Assembly: GCA_963765585.1 (NCBI GenBank)
Contig: CAVXXB010000003.1
Coordinates: 1-64,000, forward strand
Source of the DNA: CAVXXB01 sp963765585
Lineage (GTDB): Bacteria; Calditrichota; Calditrichia; JAJRVZ01
Direction: 5' to 3'
DNA: 64,000 bases
A program made the position numbers and the translations under genes. This document shows, piece by piece, positions 1 to 9,637 of the stretch. Position 1 is the stretch's first letter. Every line of letters begins with the position of its first letter. The notes under the pieces were generated by a model. That model worked only from the letters and a program-made list of their open reading frames with translations. It searched no databases and was not told the DNA's origin.

Positions 1-398
1 GCGAAATAATAATGCAGACAATCAGCGAAAATGACAAAGATGTTTTTGATTCATTATGTGCCGGAGCCTGCGGCTACTTAAAAAAAAATACGCCTCCTGC
101 CAAATTACTGGATGCCATAACCGAGGCTGTTAAAGGCGGCGCACCAATGAATATGGATATTGCCCGGTTGGTTGTGAATTCTTTTAAACCCGGACAAACT
201 AAAGATAATCCATTAACTGAACGTGAGAAAGATGTCTTGCGTAATTTATGCGATGGCAAAAGTTATAAAATGATTGCCAGTGAACTTTTTGTTGATATTA
301 ATACCGTAAAATTTCATATCCGCAATATATACCGCAAATTAGAAGTAAATTCAAAAGGCGAAGCGATTATAAAAGCTTTGAAAGAACACCTCACCTGA
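1..398 (+). CDS. Response regulator, LuxR/NarL type (5' end outside window)
   Basis: This is the C-terminal part of a two-component response regulator. The frame is open to the left window edge, so the true start and most of the receiver domain are missing. The first 50 or so residues match the end of a receiver domain: the conserved lysine region ACGYLKK followed by the last helix. Residues about 65-125 form a LuxR/NarL helix-turn-helix (LTEREKDVL, then the recognition region NTVKFHIRNIYRKLEV). Such proteins bind promoter DNA once a partner histidine kinase phosphorylates the receiver aspartate; that aspartate and the kinase lie outside the window. An ATG at position 12 is an internal methionine, not a likely start. 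Confidence 0.9.
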   Translation, partial: EIIMQTISENDKDVFDSLCAGACGYLKKNTPPAKLLDAITEAVKGGAPMNMDIARLVVNSFKPGQTKDNPLTEREKDVLRNLCDGKSYKMIASELFVDINTVKFHIRNIYRKLEVNSKGEAIIKALKEHLT

Positions 399-460
399 TA
401 TAATTTTATACTTTCCTCATTTACGTAATTTGTATATTAATATTTCATTTGATAGGCATA

Positions 461-542
461 TGTCATTGCGATCCCGATTTATCGGGAGAAGCAATCCCCT
501 TATACAAGAGATTGCTTCGTCAATTCTTTCCTCGCAATGACA
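461..542. repeat. 82-bp interrupted palindrome with TGTCATTGCGA ends
   Basis: The ends TGTCATTGCGA (461-471) and TCGCAATGACA (532-542) are perfect 11-bp inverted repeats. An inner pair GAAGCAATC (488-496) / GATTGCTTC (510-518) is also perfect, and a small CCCGAT..ATCGGG stem lies at 473-486. The element lies in the 254-bp spacer before the next gene. It looks like a small dispersed intergenic palindrome; no coding capacity is seen. Confidence 0.7.
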
Positions 543-652
543 ATATTAGGACTTCTATCCAAAAACCACACTTTTAGGTAGTTTACACTCCTCATTTTAA
601 TTATTATTATTGAAGTAGATTTTTTCTAATTCTAAAAAAAGGAGGATTTCAA

Positions 653-3600
653 ATGAAAACTCTGTACAAATTAATTCTGATCACATTTTTTTTATTCAGC
701 AGTTCAGTATTCGCCCAGACTACATATTCCTGGATAGGAGGTAGTGGAAATTGGAGTGTCGCTACAAACTGGTCGCCAAACGGTGTACCAACAGCAACAG
801 ACAATGTGGAAATTGCAGCAACCGGAACTTATACAGTTACTCTTGATGTGGATACAACAATTAATGATTTAACAATCGGTGGAACTTCCGGAATTCAAAC
901 ACTTTCACTTTCCAGCAGAACTTTGACAATAAATGGAACTGGTACAATTAATGATAGCGGACATGTTTCATTTATATAGCAGTACTTTAACAGGTAGTGG
1001 TTCATTATCAAATATTAGGATCAATATCATTAGATCAAAGTAATATTGATTTAAATTTTGACAATAGTGGACTTATCAATTTTTATCGTAGCTGCAATAT
1101 CAATGGTACTTTTACGACTCAAACAAATTCTATAATTCGATTGAGATCTGCATATGCTTATGTATCTCGTCCAACCTTTGCAAATGGTTTTACTAATAAT
1201 GGTTTGATAGAATATCATAACTTCATATACTAGTGCTGCGGGAAGACTTGATGTAACCAGCGGCACATTGGTGAATGCATCCGGAGGAACAATCCATGCT
1301 CCATCTACAGGTTCATTTACTAACGATATCTATGCACCATTAGACAATCAGGGAACAATAATACTTGACAGATCCATGACTATAAACAAGGCATCAGCTG
1401 CACACAGCAATAGTGGAACCATATCAATAAATAGTGGTACGCTGACGTTGACACAATCAGGAACAACACCATCATTTACCAATACCGGTATAATAACAGC
1501 AGACAGCTCTACTGGAATTACAATAAACGGAGGTTCTTTTAATTATAGTTCCGGAACTTTTACTTTATATGGTTCTTTCTCTGCTACAAATGTTACACTT
1601 GATTTTACTCCTGCATTCATTAATATGGGCAGTGTTGGCTTGACCAGTTCAACTTTATCTTGTGCTTCTACTTTTACCAATCAAAATGCTTTGAATTTAA
1701 CAGGCTCAACCATCAATGGTAACGGCTCATTAACTAACAGCGGAACAATGACAGTTCGCGGCAGCACATTTAATTTGGATTTTGATAACGATGGTTTTGC
1801 CAATTTTAATGGTACCTGCAATATTAATAATGCCTTTACAACCCAGACTAAATTCTACAATACGGTTGAGTTCAGCCCATGCTTATGGTGCTAATCTGAC
1901 AATTGCCAATGGTTTTACTAATAATGGTTTGATAGATTATATCAACTTCGTATTATAACGCTGCAGGAACACTTAACGTAACCAATGGCATATTAGTGAA
2001 TGCAGCCTGCAGGTACAATCCATGCTCCGTCTTCGGCGTTCCTATAATAACAATCTTCAATGCACAATTAGACAACCAAGGAACGATAATACTTGATAAT
2101 CCCATGACAATAAATAAAGCAGATGCAGTACACACAAATAGTGGTAACCATATCAGTTAATAGTGGTACCCTGACGTTGACACAAACAGGAACATCACCA
2201 TCATTTACAACTACAGGTATTATAACTGTTGATAGTACCGGAACATTAGCTATAAATGGTGGTTCCTTTGATTATTCATCTGGTACTTTTACACTGGATG
2301 GTTCTTTTTCAGCAACAAATGCGATAGTTGATATGTATTCTTCTTTTAACACAATTGTAAATAATTTTACTTTGGATAATTCAACTTTAACCTGCACTTC
2401 TTCACTCACTAATCAAGGAAATATGAGCTTAACAGGTTCAATGCTTTATGGTATTAATGACCTCATCAACCAGGGGAATCTAAATTTGACAACCTCTACC
2501 ATTGATAGTTTTGCCACATTAACCAATACTGGAACAATGACAGCAAACAATGGCACAATTAATGTAGATTTTGATAATGATGGATCTGCTATTTTTTGGA
2601 ATAGTTGTAATATCAATAATGCCCTTACTACCCAATCAAATTCTATCATCCGTATGAGTTCAGCATATGCTGCAGGTGCATATCTTACAATTGCCAATGG
2701 TTTTACTAATAATGGTTTGATAGATTATATAACTTCATATACTAGTGCTGCGGGAAGACTTGATATAACCAGCGGCATATTGGTGAATGCATCCGGAGGA
2801 ACAATCCATGCTCCATCTACAGGTTCCATATAATAACCATATCAATGCACCATTAGACAACCAGGGAACAATAATACTTGACAGATCCATTACTATAAAC
2901 AAGGCTTCAGCTGTACACAGTAATAGTGGAACCATATCAATAAATAGTGGTACGCTGACGTTGACACAATCCGGGACATCACCTTCTTTTACGAATACAG
3001 GAATAATGACAGTAGACAGCACAACAGCATTAACCATTAATGGTGGTTCATTTGACTATAGTTCCGGTACTTTTACGCAAAATGGTTCTTTGACTGCAAC
3101 AAATGTTGCATTCACTTTTACACCTGCATTTACCAATGCAATGAATATGAGCCTGACCAATTCGACATTATCGTGTGCTTCTACTTTTACTAATCAGAAC
3201 GCTTTGACTTTAACAGGTTCAACCATCAATGGTAGTGGTTCAGTAACTAAATTCGGGAACAATGTCAGTATCCGACAGCACATTTGATTTGGATTTTGAT
3301 AATGGAGGTTTTGCTAGTTTTTGGAATAGTTGCAATATCAATGATACCTTTACTACTCAAACAAATTCTACAATCCGATTGAGTTCAGCATATGCTGCAG
3401 GTGTATATCTGACAATTGCCAATGGTTTTACTAATAATGGTTTGATAGAATATATAACTTCATATTATAGTACAGCAGGAACGCTTGATGTAAGCAGTGG
3501 CATACTTGTGAATGCTGCCGGTGGAACAATCCATACCCCACCTGCAGCATCCTATAATAACAATCTTTTTGCACCATTATATAACCAGGGAACTTTGATG

Positions 3601-5016
3601 CTTGAAAGACGAATGACTATAAATAAGGCGTCAGCCATGCACATCAATACCGGTTCAATAACCACTATTGCAAGCTTACTTACTTTTACCGGAGCTTCTT
3701 TTGAAAATCGGGTAGCAGGATCATTAAATGGTAACGGAACAATTGACGTAAGCAATATCACTTTTACTAATGCAGGCACAATAAATCCAGGTACATCAGC
3801 CGGAGCGCTTAATATTACAGGTGATTTGCCACAGGATACCAGCAGTGTAATTAACATTGAATTAGGAGGAACAATAGCAGGTAGTTCTTATGATCAATTA
3901 AATATTTCTGGACAGGCAATGCTGGATGGAATTCTCAATATTAGTTTGATAGATAATTTTATTCCTGTGGTTGGGGATACATTTGATATTATGACATTTG
4001 ATTCAGTATCAGGTATTGTTTACAGCAATAAATGGTCTTTATACCGGGTACAGGAGTATTATTTGATTTAATACCAAATTCAACATCTTTGCAATTGGTA
4101 ACAACCAGTGCCCCAAATCATCCACCGATTGTCACAAATCAAATTTCAAATATTATTTTTAGATGAAGATTTTGGCACATATTGGGTTGTTCATTTGGAT
4201 TCAGTGTTCGACGATAGTGATATTTCACTCGGAGATAGCATTTCATACCATGTTACAATTGAAGGAAATATGCTTACTGGAGCAATTAATAACCGGGAAT
4301 TAAATTTGTCTTCAGTTAGTGATTCTAACGGAGTGGTATCTGTAATTGTAACTGGTACAGATATGAGTGCTGCAAGTGTTAGTGATACGTTTGATGTAAC
4401 TATTGTTCCTGTAAATGATGCCCCAACTGCTGTGGATCTTTTGGAACCTCAGCACCAAACAGTTTTGACTTCGGCTGATACTATTAATTTTCTATGGGGT
4501 AGTTCCAGTGATGTTGATAACGATCCTTTATCTTATGAGTTAAGAATATTTGATGCCGGTTGGGATACAACCATCAATAGCATTGCAGACACAGAATTTG
4601 AATATCTGGGTAATGGCAGTTTACAATTAAATACAAATTATCAATGGACGATTTCAGTATTTGACGGATTACTATCTGTTGCCAGTACAGACACTTTTTC
4701 CTTTACAACTCCGCAGCCAAATGGAATAGATGATATTGATAATGCAATCCCAAAAGTATTTGCGCTGAGACAAAATTATCCTAATCCCTTCAATCCAACC
4801 ACGACGATAGAATATGACCTGCCAAAAGCTTCACGTGTGAAAATAGAGATTTACAATCTACTTGGTAAAAAAGTAAAAACCATTCTGGATGAAAATAATG
4901 GTGCAGGTAGCCACAAGTTTGTGTTTGATTCAAACAACTTGGCAAGTGGTGTATATTTTTATCGGATACAAGCAGATACTTACACAAATTCTAAAAAGAT
5001 GATTCTTCTCAGATAG
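653..5016 (+). CDS. Secreted repeat-rich T9SS cargo protein, interrupted by about 14 single-base frame changes
   Basis: The start is well set by AGGAGG and a signal peptide (MKTLYKLILITFF... ending VFAQ). The N-terminal motif GSGNWSVATNWS resembles the opening of autotransporter-like beta-helix proteins. Four repeats of roughly 240-260 residues follow (landmark ACAATCCAT at about 1288, 2014, 2801 and 3525), then a TINPGTSAG-type closing helix, a cadherin/Ig-like module near 4130-4420, an FN3-like module, and a T9SS type-A sorting domain with QNYPNPFNPTTTIEYDL at about 4770-5016. The frame moves 2,0,1,2,0,1,2,0,1,2,0,1,2,0,1, always by +1. Removing 14 single bases gives 4350 nt, an exact frame of 1449 residues. 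Frame changes lie near 965, 1015, 1217, 1853, 1937, 2009, 2041, 2056, 2146, 2825, 3256, 4033, 4038 and 4152. The protein is probably an intact surface or secreted protein with sequence errors; true decay is not excluded. Confidence 0.75.
1040..3560 (+). repeat. Four tandem coding repeats of about 725-785 bp
   Basis: Related DNA segments recur in order. Examples are the AATAGTGGTAC..CTGACGTTGACACAA block near 1430, 2160 and 2942, and the TTTTACTAATAATGGTTTGATAGA block near 1190, 1912, 2700 and 3426. Copy-to-copy comparison shows the extra bases directly: 1204-1250 has TATCATAACTTC where the copy at 2718-2745 has TATATAACTTC. Confidence 0.8.
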
Positions 5017-5022
5017 TGTCAC

Positions 5023-5095
5023 AATTAGGAATTAGGAACTGGGAATTGGGAACGCGTATCAGGGTGGTTAAACCCAATTCCTAATTCCCAATTCC
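5023..5095. repeat. Inverted pair of heptamer arrays (GGAATTR / CCYAATT)
   Basis: The left arm 5023-5053 is built of 7-bp units AATTAGG, AATTAGG, AACTGGG, AATTGGG. The right arm 5073-5095 is the complementary series CCCAATT, CCTAATT, CCCAATT. The arms can pair across about 20 bp. The array starts a few bases after the stop codon of the upstream gene. Confidence 0.75.
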
Positions 5096-5148
5096 AAATT
5101 TCATATATGACTTAATCAAATAGTGTATATCTCGTACTTCTTTCTTAC

Positions 5149-5325
5149 TTATTCATTTGCCTCTATATAATTCGCACCTACCAATCCAGCAGATCTAACC
5201 AATTGTTTTCCAATCTCAGAATAGGCAATTCCCTTCGGTAAATTCCTGACATACTCAATTACATTCTTGGCGAAAGTAAAAGTTCGCTCCTCAAGATCAT
5301 ACTTTTTCTTTTGGATTGTTTCCAT
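5149..5325 (-). pseudogene. Truncated four-helix-bundle (S23 / 23S rRNA IVS) family protein
   Basis: A 58-residue reading frame (METIQKKKYDLEERTF...) matches the N-terminal half of the S23 four-helix-bundle family: LEERTF.FAK, then a NLPK loop, QLVRSAG.VGANYIEANE. Family members usually have about 115-125 residues and continue past EANE with a further helix pair. Here a TAA stop follows directly, and only a few residues of possible continuation (SKKE) appear in another frame. The product would be half a bundle, so this is probably a remnant or frame-disrupted copy. Members of this family are often encoded in rRNA intervening sequences or as stand-alone genes of unclear function. Confidence 0.65.
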
Positions 5326-5435
5326 GCTGGCAATAGGGGCAAATTCTATACCAAAAAAGGCAAAAAGAGTATATTCTTTTTAAGATTGGAATTTTGAATT
5401 TATTTAGGATTTCGTGCTTCGGATTTAGAATTTAC

Positions 5436-5466
5436 AAAAAACCCCGGCAAAGCCGGGGCTTTTTTA
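5436..5466 (-). terminator. Rho-independent terminator after tRNA-Phe
   Basis: The stem CCCCGGC (5442-5448) / GCCGGGG (5452-5458) has an AAA loop. It is flanked by A-rich sequence on the left and T-rich sequence on the right, so it could stop transcription in both directions. It lies just downstream of the minus-strand tRNA. Confidence 0.85.
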
Positions 5467-5469
5467 TTG

Positions 5470-5542
<73 letters not shown>

Positions 5543-5610
5543 ACTAAAGAACGCTATAATTTAATTCTATGGAATTCTATTTGCAAATAAATCTGCTGGG
5601 CGCTGGCACT

Positions 5611-5810
5611 CGGTTCTCGGTTCTCGGTCCTGGTTCCTGGTTCCTGGTTCCTGGTTCCTGGTTCCTTGGGATAATTTTGCCCAGGTAGAGAAACATTGTC
5701 AAGAGTCTTATTTTCATCTCTCATCTCTCATTTCTAATCTCTAATCATTTATCCTCCGGCTCAGCGAGAGACATGCAGCAAGTACCGAGCACCGAGAACC
5801 CAGTTCCGAG
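5611..5810. repeat. Heptamer arrays: CGGTTCT/GGTTCCT, TCTCATC/TCTAATC, inverted CCGAG units
   Basis: Three period-7 blocks lie side by side. Block 5611-5666 is CGGTTCT twice, CGGTCCT, then about five GGTTCCT. Block 5715-5747 is TCTCATC changing to TCTAATC. Block 5782-5810 is TACCGAG, CACCGAG, AACCCAG, TTCCGAG, which is the inverted form of the first block. The 16-mer GAGAAACATTGTCAAG at 5688-5703 precedes the TCTAATC block and recurs at 11021. A further period-7 stretch with TCGAAT units is at 5889-5912. Confidence 0.75.
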
Positions 5811-5848
5811 AAAAAAAAACCGGAGACCGCATTCGCTAATCTCCGGTT
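5811..5848 (-). terminator. Rho-independent terminator for the beta-helix gene
   Basis: The arms AACCGGAGA (5818-5826) and TCTCCGGTT (5840-5848) enclose a 13-nt loop. On the minus strand a run of T follows (A run 5811-5819 on plus). It lies about 165 bp past the stop of the minus-strand gene at 6014. Confidence 0.75.
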
Positions 5849-5982
5849 AAGACTATTTTAGGGACTTAGGGACTATATTTTTGAAGTAAAAATATCGAAT
5901 TTCGAATGTCGAAGTAAAAAGTACTTCGTACCTCTGTGCCTTTGGATCTTTGTGCCTTCTTTTAGGGACTCAGGTGCTAAAA

Positions 5983-6002
5983 GGGCACGGCATGCCGTGC
6001 CC
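5983..6002. repeat. Perfect 20-bp palindrome GGGCACGGCATGCCGTGCCC
   Basis: The sequence is fully self-complementary and lies 11 bp past the stop of the next minus-strand gene. Its core ACGGCATGCCGT is shared with the palindrome at 17032-17051. Confidence 0.8.
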
Positions 6003-6013
6003 CTACATGGTGC

Positions 6014-9000
6014 CTATTTAATCAAAATCATCTTCTTATGACTCACATACAATTCCTCTGCACTGCTGATCTTGATCTTATAAATATAGATGCCACTGGC
6101 CATTTGCGAGGCGTCAAACTGCATGATCTGCCGCCCGGCCGCTTGTTTCTCATTTATCAGTACTGCTACTTTTTGACCCAGCATATTGTACATGGTCAGT
6201 TCCACATCCGCTGCTGCCTTTAAATCATAGGCGATATTCGTTGTCGGATTAAACGGATTGGGATAATTCTGATGCAGGGCAAATTCTTTTGGCAGCTGAC
6301 TGTTTTCCGAAATAACCGATGATAATTCATCTGTATTAAATGACTTTGTTTCAGACAAAGTATGTCCGCCGCGCCGGCCGTCGGTTGCCAGAACCCGCCA
6401 GAAATAGGTTTTATTGGGCTCCAGATCTACATCCAGTGCGTAAGAAGTGTCACTCAATCCATCCACATATAGTGAATCTTTGAATGACTCAAACTCGGAA
6501 TACATAAATATATACTCCACGTCATCGCCATCCATATCGGCTGCGGATTGCCAGGTAAATAACGGCTGCGGCTCACTGACAGTCTCATCGGCCATCGGGC
6601 TCAATAGATCGAAGGGTAATGGTGCATAGTTTTCATACCAGAATCCGTTTACCAGCGTATCGGCATAACCGCCCGGATTCATGACCACGACATCGACATA
6701 TCCGCCCATACCTGGTGGAACAATACCGGTCATACGATTGGTACCGATAAAAAATGATTCACTGACCATGTTACCATCCAGATACAGCTGGGCACCGGGA
6801 AGCATTTGCCGCCCGAGAACAGCAAACGGTTGGCCGCCCTCACGTGGCGATTCGGCAGGCTCAAGACGATCCAGAACCGGATACACCATGGGCTGAAATG
6901 CGGGTGCGGTCAGATACGGCATAAAGGTTACATTGCCGCTTATACGGTCGCCAATCTGATAACCAGGATATATAGTGTCTGTTAAAGCCGGACCATTGGC
7001 ATGACCCCAGTAATTCCCGGATGCATCCAGTGTGTCACTGCTTTGGTATTCCAGGCCATACTCAATATTCTTAAAAAATGTGTTGCCGCTAAGCACCGGT
7101 GATTCAAGCAAATAGGCGTACATACCGGTTGAGTTTCCGCTGATATAGTTTTCTTCAATGGTAAATGAAGTGTCGTCATAAAAGTATAAACCATAGTTTT
7201 GATTTTCCAAAACATTATTATGTTTAATCAGTGATGCGCCTGCACGGTTTAAATAAATACCATTATCTCCGCTGCGTGATACAGTGTTATTTAACATTTC
7301 CACATGGCGTGTGTCGTATATATACGTACCTGAATATCCGGTGGAGTGAATATCATTGTGATTCATTTCCACATGATCCGCGTAGTAAATCTCAATTCCA
7401 TTGTTCGCTGTATTAACTATTTCGTTGTTATTCAGATATAAACTATCGGTATAATAAGAATAAATTCCATTATAGCGGGTATCATGAATTTCATTATCAG
7501 ATAAATTCGCTGAATTACAATAATACAGATAGATACCGTTTTCTTCCGCATTCATCATCAGATTTGAATTCAACATAACCTCGGCAATATACTCCAGGTA
7601 TAACCCATAGTACCAGGGATTATTAAACTCGTTATCTACTGCGTAAAAATATCCGTAATCACCACCGTTATAATTATAGGCATATATACCACCGGTGTTA
7701 AACGTATTATTCATCACCAGCAAACTATCAAAATCTGAGCCGGTAATACCATAATAAACGACCTGCTCAAATATGTTGTCTTCAATTGTAGTGTGATGTA
7801 GATATTCAAGAGAAATCGCATTATAAACTTGCCGGAACTGATTCCCGGATATATGCACATATTCCAGATCATATAAGACAATCGTACCATCGCCATAATA
7901 TCCGCCATCAATGCCATCACTCTTTTTATCACCATAATAGTAAGAACTACTGGCTTCGATCACATTATTACTGATGACCACATTAGCATTTTCTTCAGAC
8001 ACAGTTGTTCTTGTTTTTGGTTCATATTCAGCCTGCCCCTGGAGATAGAATGCATATTCAGTATTGCTGAACAAATTATCACTGATGATAATATTGGGTG
8101 CAGCATATAGTTCCATTCCTGCATATAAATTTTTAAAAACGTTAAACAGAATCTGATTATTATCCGACAAGGCAGGATAGTATTCATAAGCATAAATTCC
8201 ATAGTCGCCATTCGAAAATATGTTTCCTGAAATCAGGTTATCAGATGATCCATGCAATTCTAGTCCGGCGCCATACACATAACCCTGTGGTTCATTGGCA
8301 CGTTGCCCGGCATTCTGTGAATTTTTGGGATTATTTGAAATTCTCACAGCCCTGGCATCAATACTTCTTGACCGGATATCTTTTCTCGTCTGCAGAAGAT
8401 TCCGGTAGAATTCGATGTCCTCCTGGTCTGGATTCTCCGAAGCGAATGCCTGTGCATCTTGATACAATTGCAGCAACGTGTCAGGTAAGAGAGTTGAATC
8501 ACCAATCGCATTCTGGATGATCTGGTTATTGTTATTTTCGTCACCAGCAATATAGATTTCGGTTGTATAGTTTTTAAAAGAGCGGTTCTTCAGGATATTA
8601 TTTTCTCCCGTCCCTTCAAATATATTTAATCCCATACTATGGTTACCCGCAATATAATTTTCCTGAAATGTATTCTCCGACGCCTGATAACTGCCAATTC
8701 CGGATCCACTATTATTCCAGAACCAGTTTGCCTCTACCAGATTTTGATCAGCCGAGTCCCGAAGGACAATACCATCCCCATTCAAACCGAGACCATTTGA
8801 AAAATATACGGTACTGTTCCAAATCCAGTTATTATGAATATGATTGCCTTCAGATCCTTCAATAAGAACTCCGGTGCCGGCAATATCATGAATTTTATTA
8901 CCCGGTCCAACCTCATTATTACTCAATCCCTCTGATTGAATCCGTATAGCCGTACCGGAAGCATGGCCCAGATCCAAATACGAAATTTTATTATTAGGAG

Positions 9001-9334
9001 AATTTAATGAAAACAGGAAAATACTATCCTGAGCAGAAGTACTAATATGAACTGTGGCACCCATTCCCGAAATATCCACACCAGCCGCATCATCCAAGTG
9101 TAATGATGATACCAGATATATCGTGCGATTTGAATCCGGATGAAACACTGTGGCATCAAATCGTATATTCTGCATACCGGCAGTGGCATTGGCTTGCGTC
9201 ACAGCTTCACGCAATGATAAAACGCCATCACCGCCATCGACGACATCACTTGCCGTATCGACAACCAATGTCTGTGCCATAGATGATAAACTAAGTAGTA
9301 AAAGAAATGAAAAAATAGTAGCAATTAAACGCAT
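6014..9334 (-). CDS. Secreted parallel beta-helix protein with T9SS sorting domain
   Basis: This 1106-residue exported protein starts with a signal peptide (MRLIATIFSFLLLLSLSSMAQ). A CSLREA-like entry segment follows (DGVLSLREAVTQANA, about 36-50). Residues about 70-790 are dozens of parallel beta-helix turns of the NosD/PbH1 type, seen as recurring xNxIxxNxxxxxxxxGIYxY patterns rich in Asn, Tyr and Gly. An IPT/TIG-like domain is at about 820-900 and an FN3-like domain at about 905-1010. The C terminus is a T9SS type-A sorting domain (LHQNYPNPFNPTTNIAYDL, ending KKMILIK). Beta-helices of this kind often bind or cleave polysaccharides, but I see no catalytic motif, so the function is open. A terminator lies at 5811-5848. 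The gene stands alone; its divergent neighbour is another T9SS protein. Confidence 0.9.
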   Translation of the reverse strand: MRLIATIFSFLLLLSLSSMAQTLVVDTASDVVDGGDGVLSLREAVTQANATAGMQNIRFDATVFHPDSNRTIYLVSSLHLDDAAGVDISGMGATVHISTSAQDSIFLFSLNSPNNKISYLDLGHASGTAIRIQSEGLSNNEVGPGNKIHDIAGTGVLIEGSEGNHIHNNWIWNSTVYFSNGLGLNGDGIVLRDSADQNLVEANWFWNNSGSGIGSYQASENTFQENYIAGNHSMGLNIFEGTGENNILKNRSFKNYTTEIYIAGDENNNNQIIQNAIGDSTLLPDTLLQLYQDAQAFASENPDQEDIEFYRNLLQTRKDIRSRSIDARAVRISNNPKNSQNAGQRANEPQGYVYGAGLELHGSSDNLISGNIFSNGDYGIYAYEYYPALSDNNQILFNVFKNLYAGMELYAAPNIIISDNLFSNTEYAFYLQGQAEYEPKTRTTVSEENANVVISNNVIEASSSYYYGDKKSDGIDGGYYGDGTIVLYDLEYVHISGNQFRQVYNAISLEYLHHTTIEDNIFEQVVYYGITGSDFDSLLVMNNTFNTGGIYAYNYNGGDYGYFYAVDNEFNNPWYYGLYLEYIAEVMLNSNLMMNAEENGIYLYYCNSANLSDNEIHDTRYNGIYSYYTDSLYLNNNEIVNTANNGIEIYYADHVEMNHNDIHSTGYSGTYIYDTRHVEMLNNTVSRSGDNGIYLNRAGASLIKHNNVLENQNYGLYFYDDTSFTIEENYISGNSTGMYAYLLESPVLSGNTFFKNIEYGLEYQSSDTLDASGNYWGHANGPALTDTIYPGYQIGDRISGNVTFMPYLTAPAFQPMVYPVLDRLEPAESPREGGQPFAVLGRQMLPGAQLYLDGNMVSESFFIGTNRMTGIVPPGMGGYVDVVVMNPGGYADTLVNGFWYENYAPLPFDLLSPMADETVSEPQPLFTWQSAADMDGDDVEYIFMYSEFESFKDSLYVDGLSDTSYALDVDLEPNKTYFWRVLATDGRRGGHTLSETKSFNTDELSSVISENSQLPKEFALHQNYPNPFNPTTNIAYDLKAAADVELTMYNMLGQKVAVLINEKQAAGRQIMQFDASQMASGIYIYKIKISSAEELYVSHKKMILIK

Positions 9335-9473
9335 GACTCATCCCCCTATGAATGATTAATATTGTTTATGTATGTTTAATATCGGATATTATTTACCAAT
9401 ATAAAGTGTAATTGCTTATTTTTTGCGACAGAAATCACAGTTTTTTCGTTTTTTTATTAGAATGATAATAATT

Positions 9474-9570
9474 CAATTGGCTATTGGCTATCGGCGATTG
9501 GTTGTAGGAAGTTATGAAATGTAGTTATTCGGATTGAATGCTAATGGCAGATAGCCGGTAGCCAGTATCC
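9474..9570. repeat. Inverted heptamer arrays (TTGGCTA / TAGCCGG)
   Basis: The roughly 300-bp spacer 9335-9637 separates divergent T9SS genes. It holds TTGGCTA, TTGGCTA, TCGGCGA, TTGGTTG from 9474, and the inverted series GGCAGATAGCCGGTAGCC near 9546-9563. The rest is AT-rich (T runs near 9440-9455), and the promoters of both genes must lie here. No clear promoter was identified. Confidence 0.6.
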
Positions 9571-9637
9571 ATATTCCGGTTTGATTTTAACACATTGTAA
9601 AACTATCTTATATCTGATAATATTTCATGGATGTAAA

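Noticed and set aside
12..398. Complete small LuxR-only regulator starting at 12
   Set aside because: The frame is open to the window edge and the first residues are mid-receiver sequence.
653..5016. Programmed ribosomal frameshifting
   Set aside because: The 14 sites share no slippery motif or stimulating structure, and similar single extra bases occur in unrelated genes.
9581..9637. Upstream start for the YCF48-like gene
   Set aside because: The added 19 residues precede a complete signal peptide that begins at 9638.
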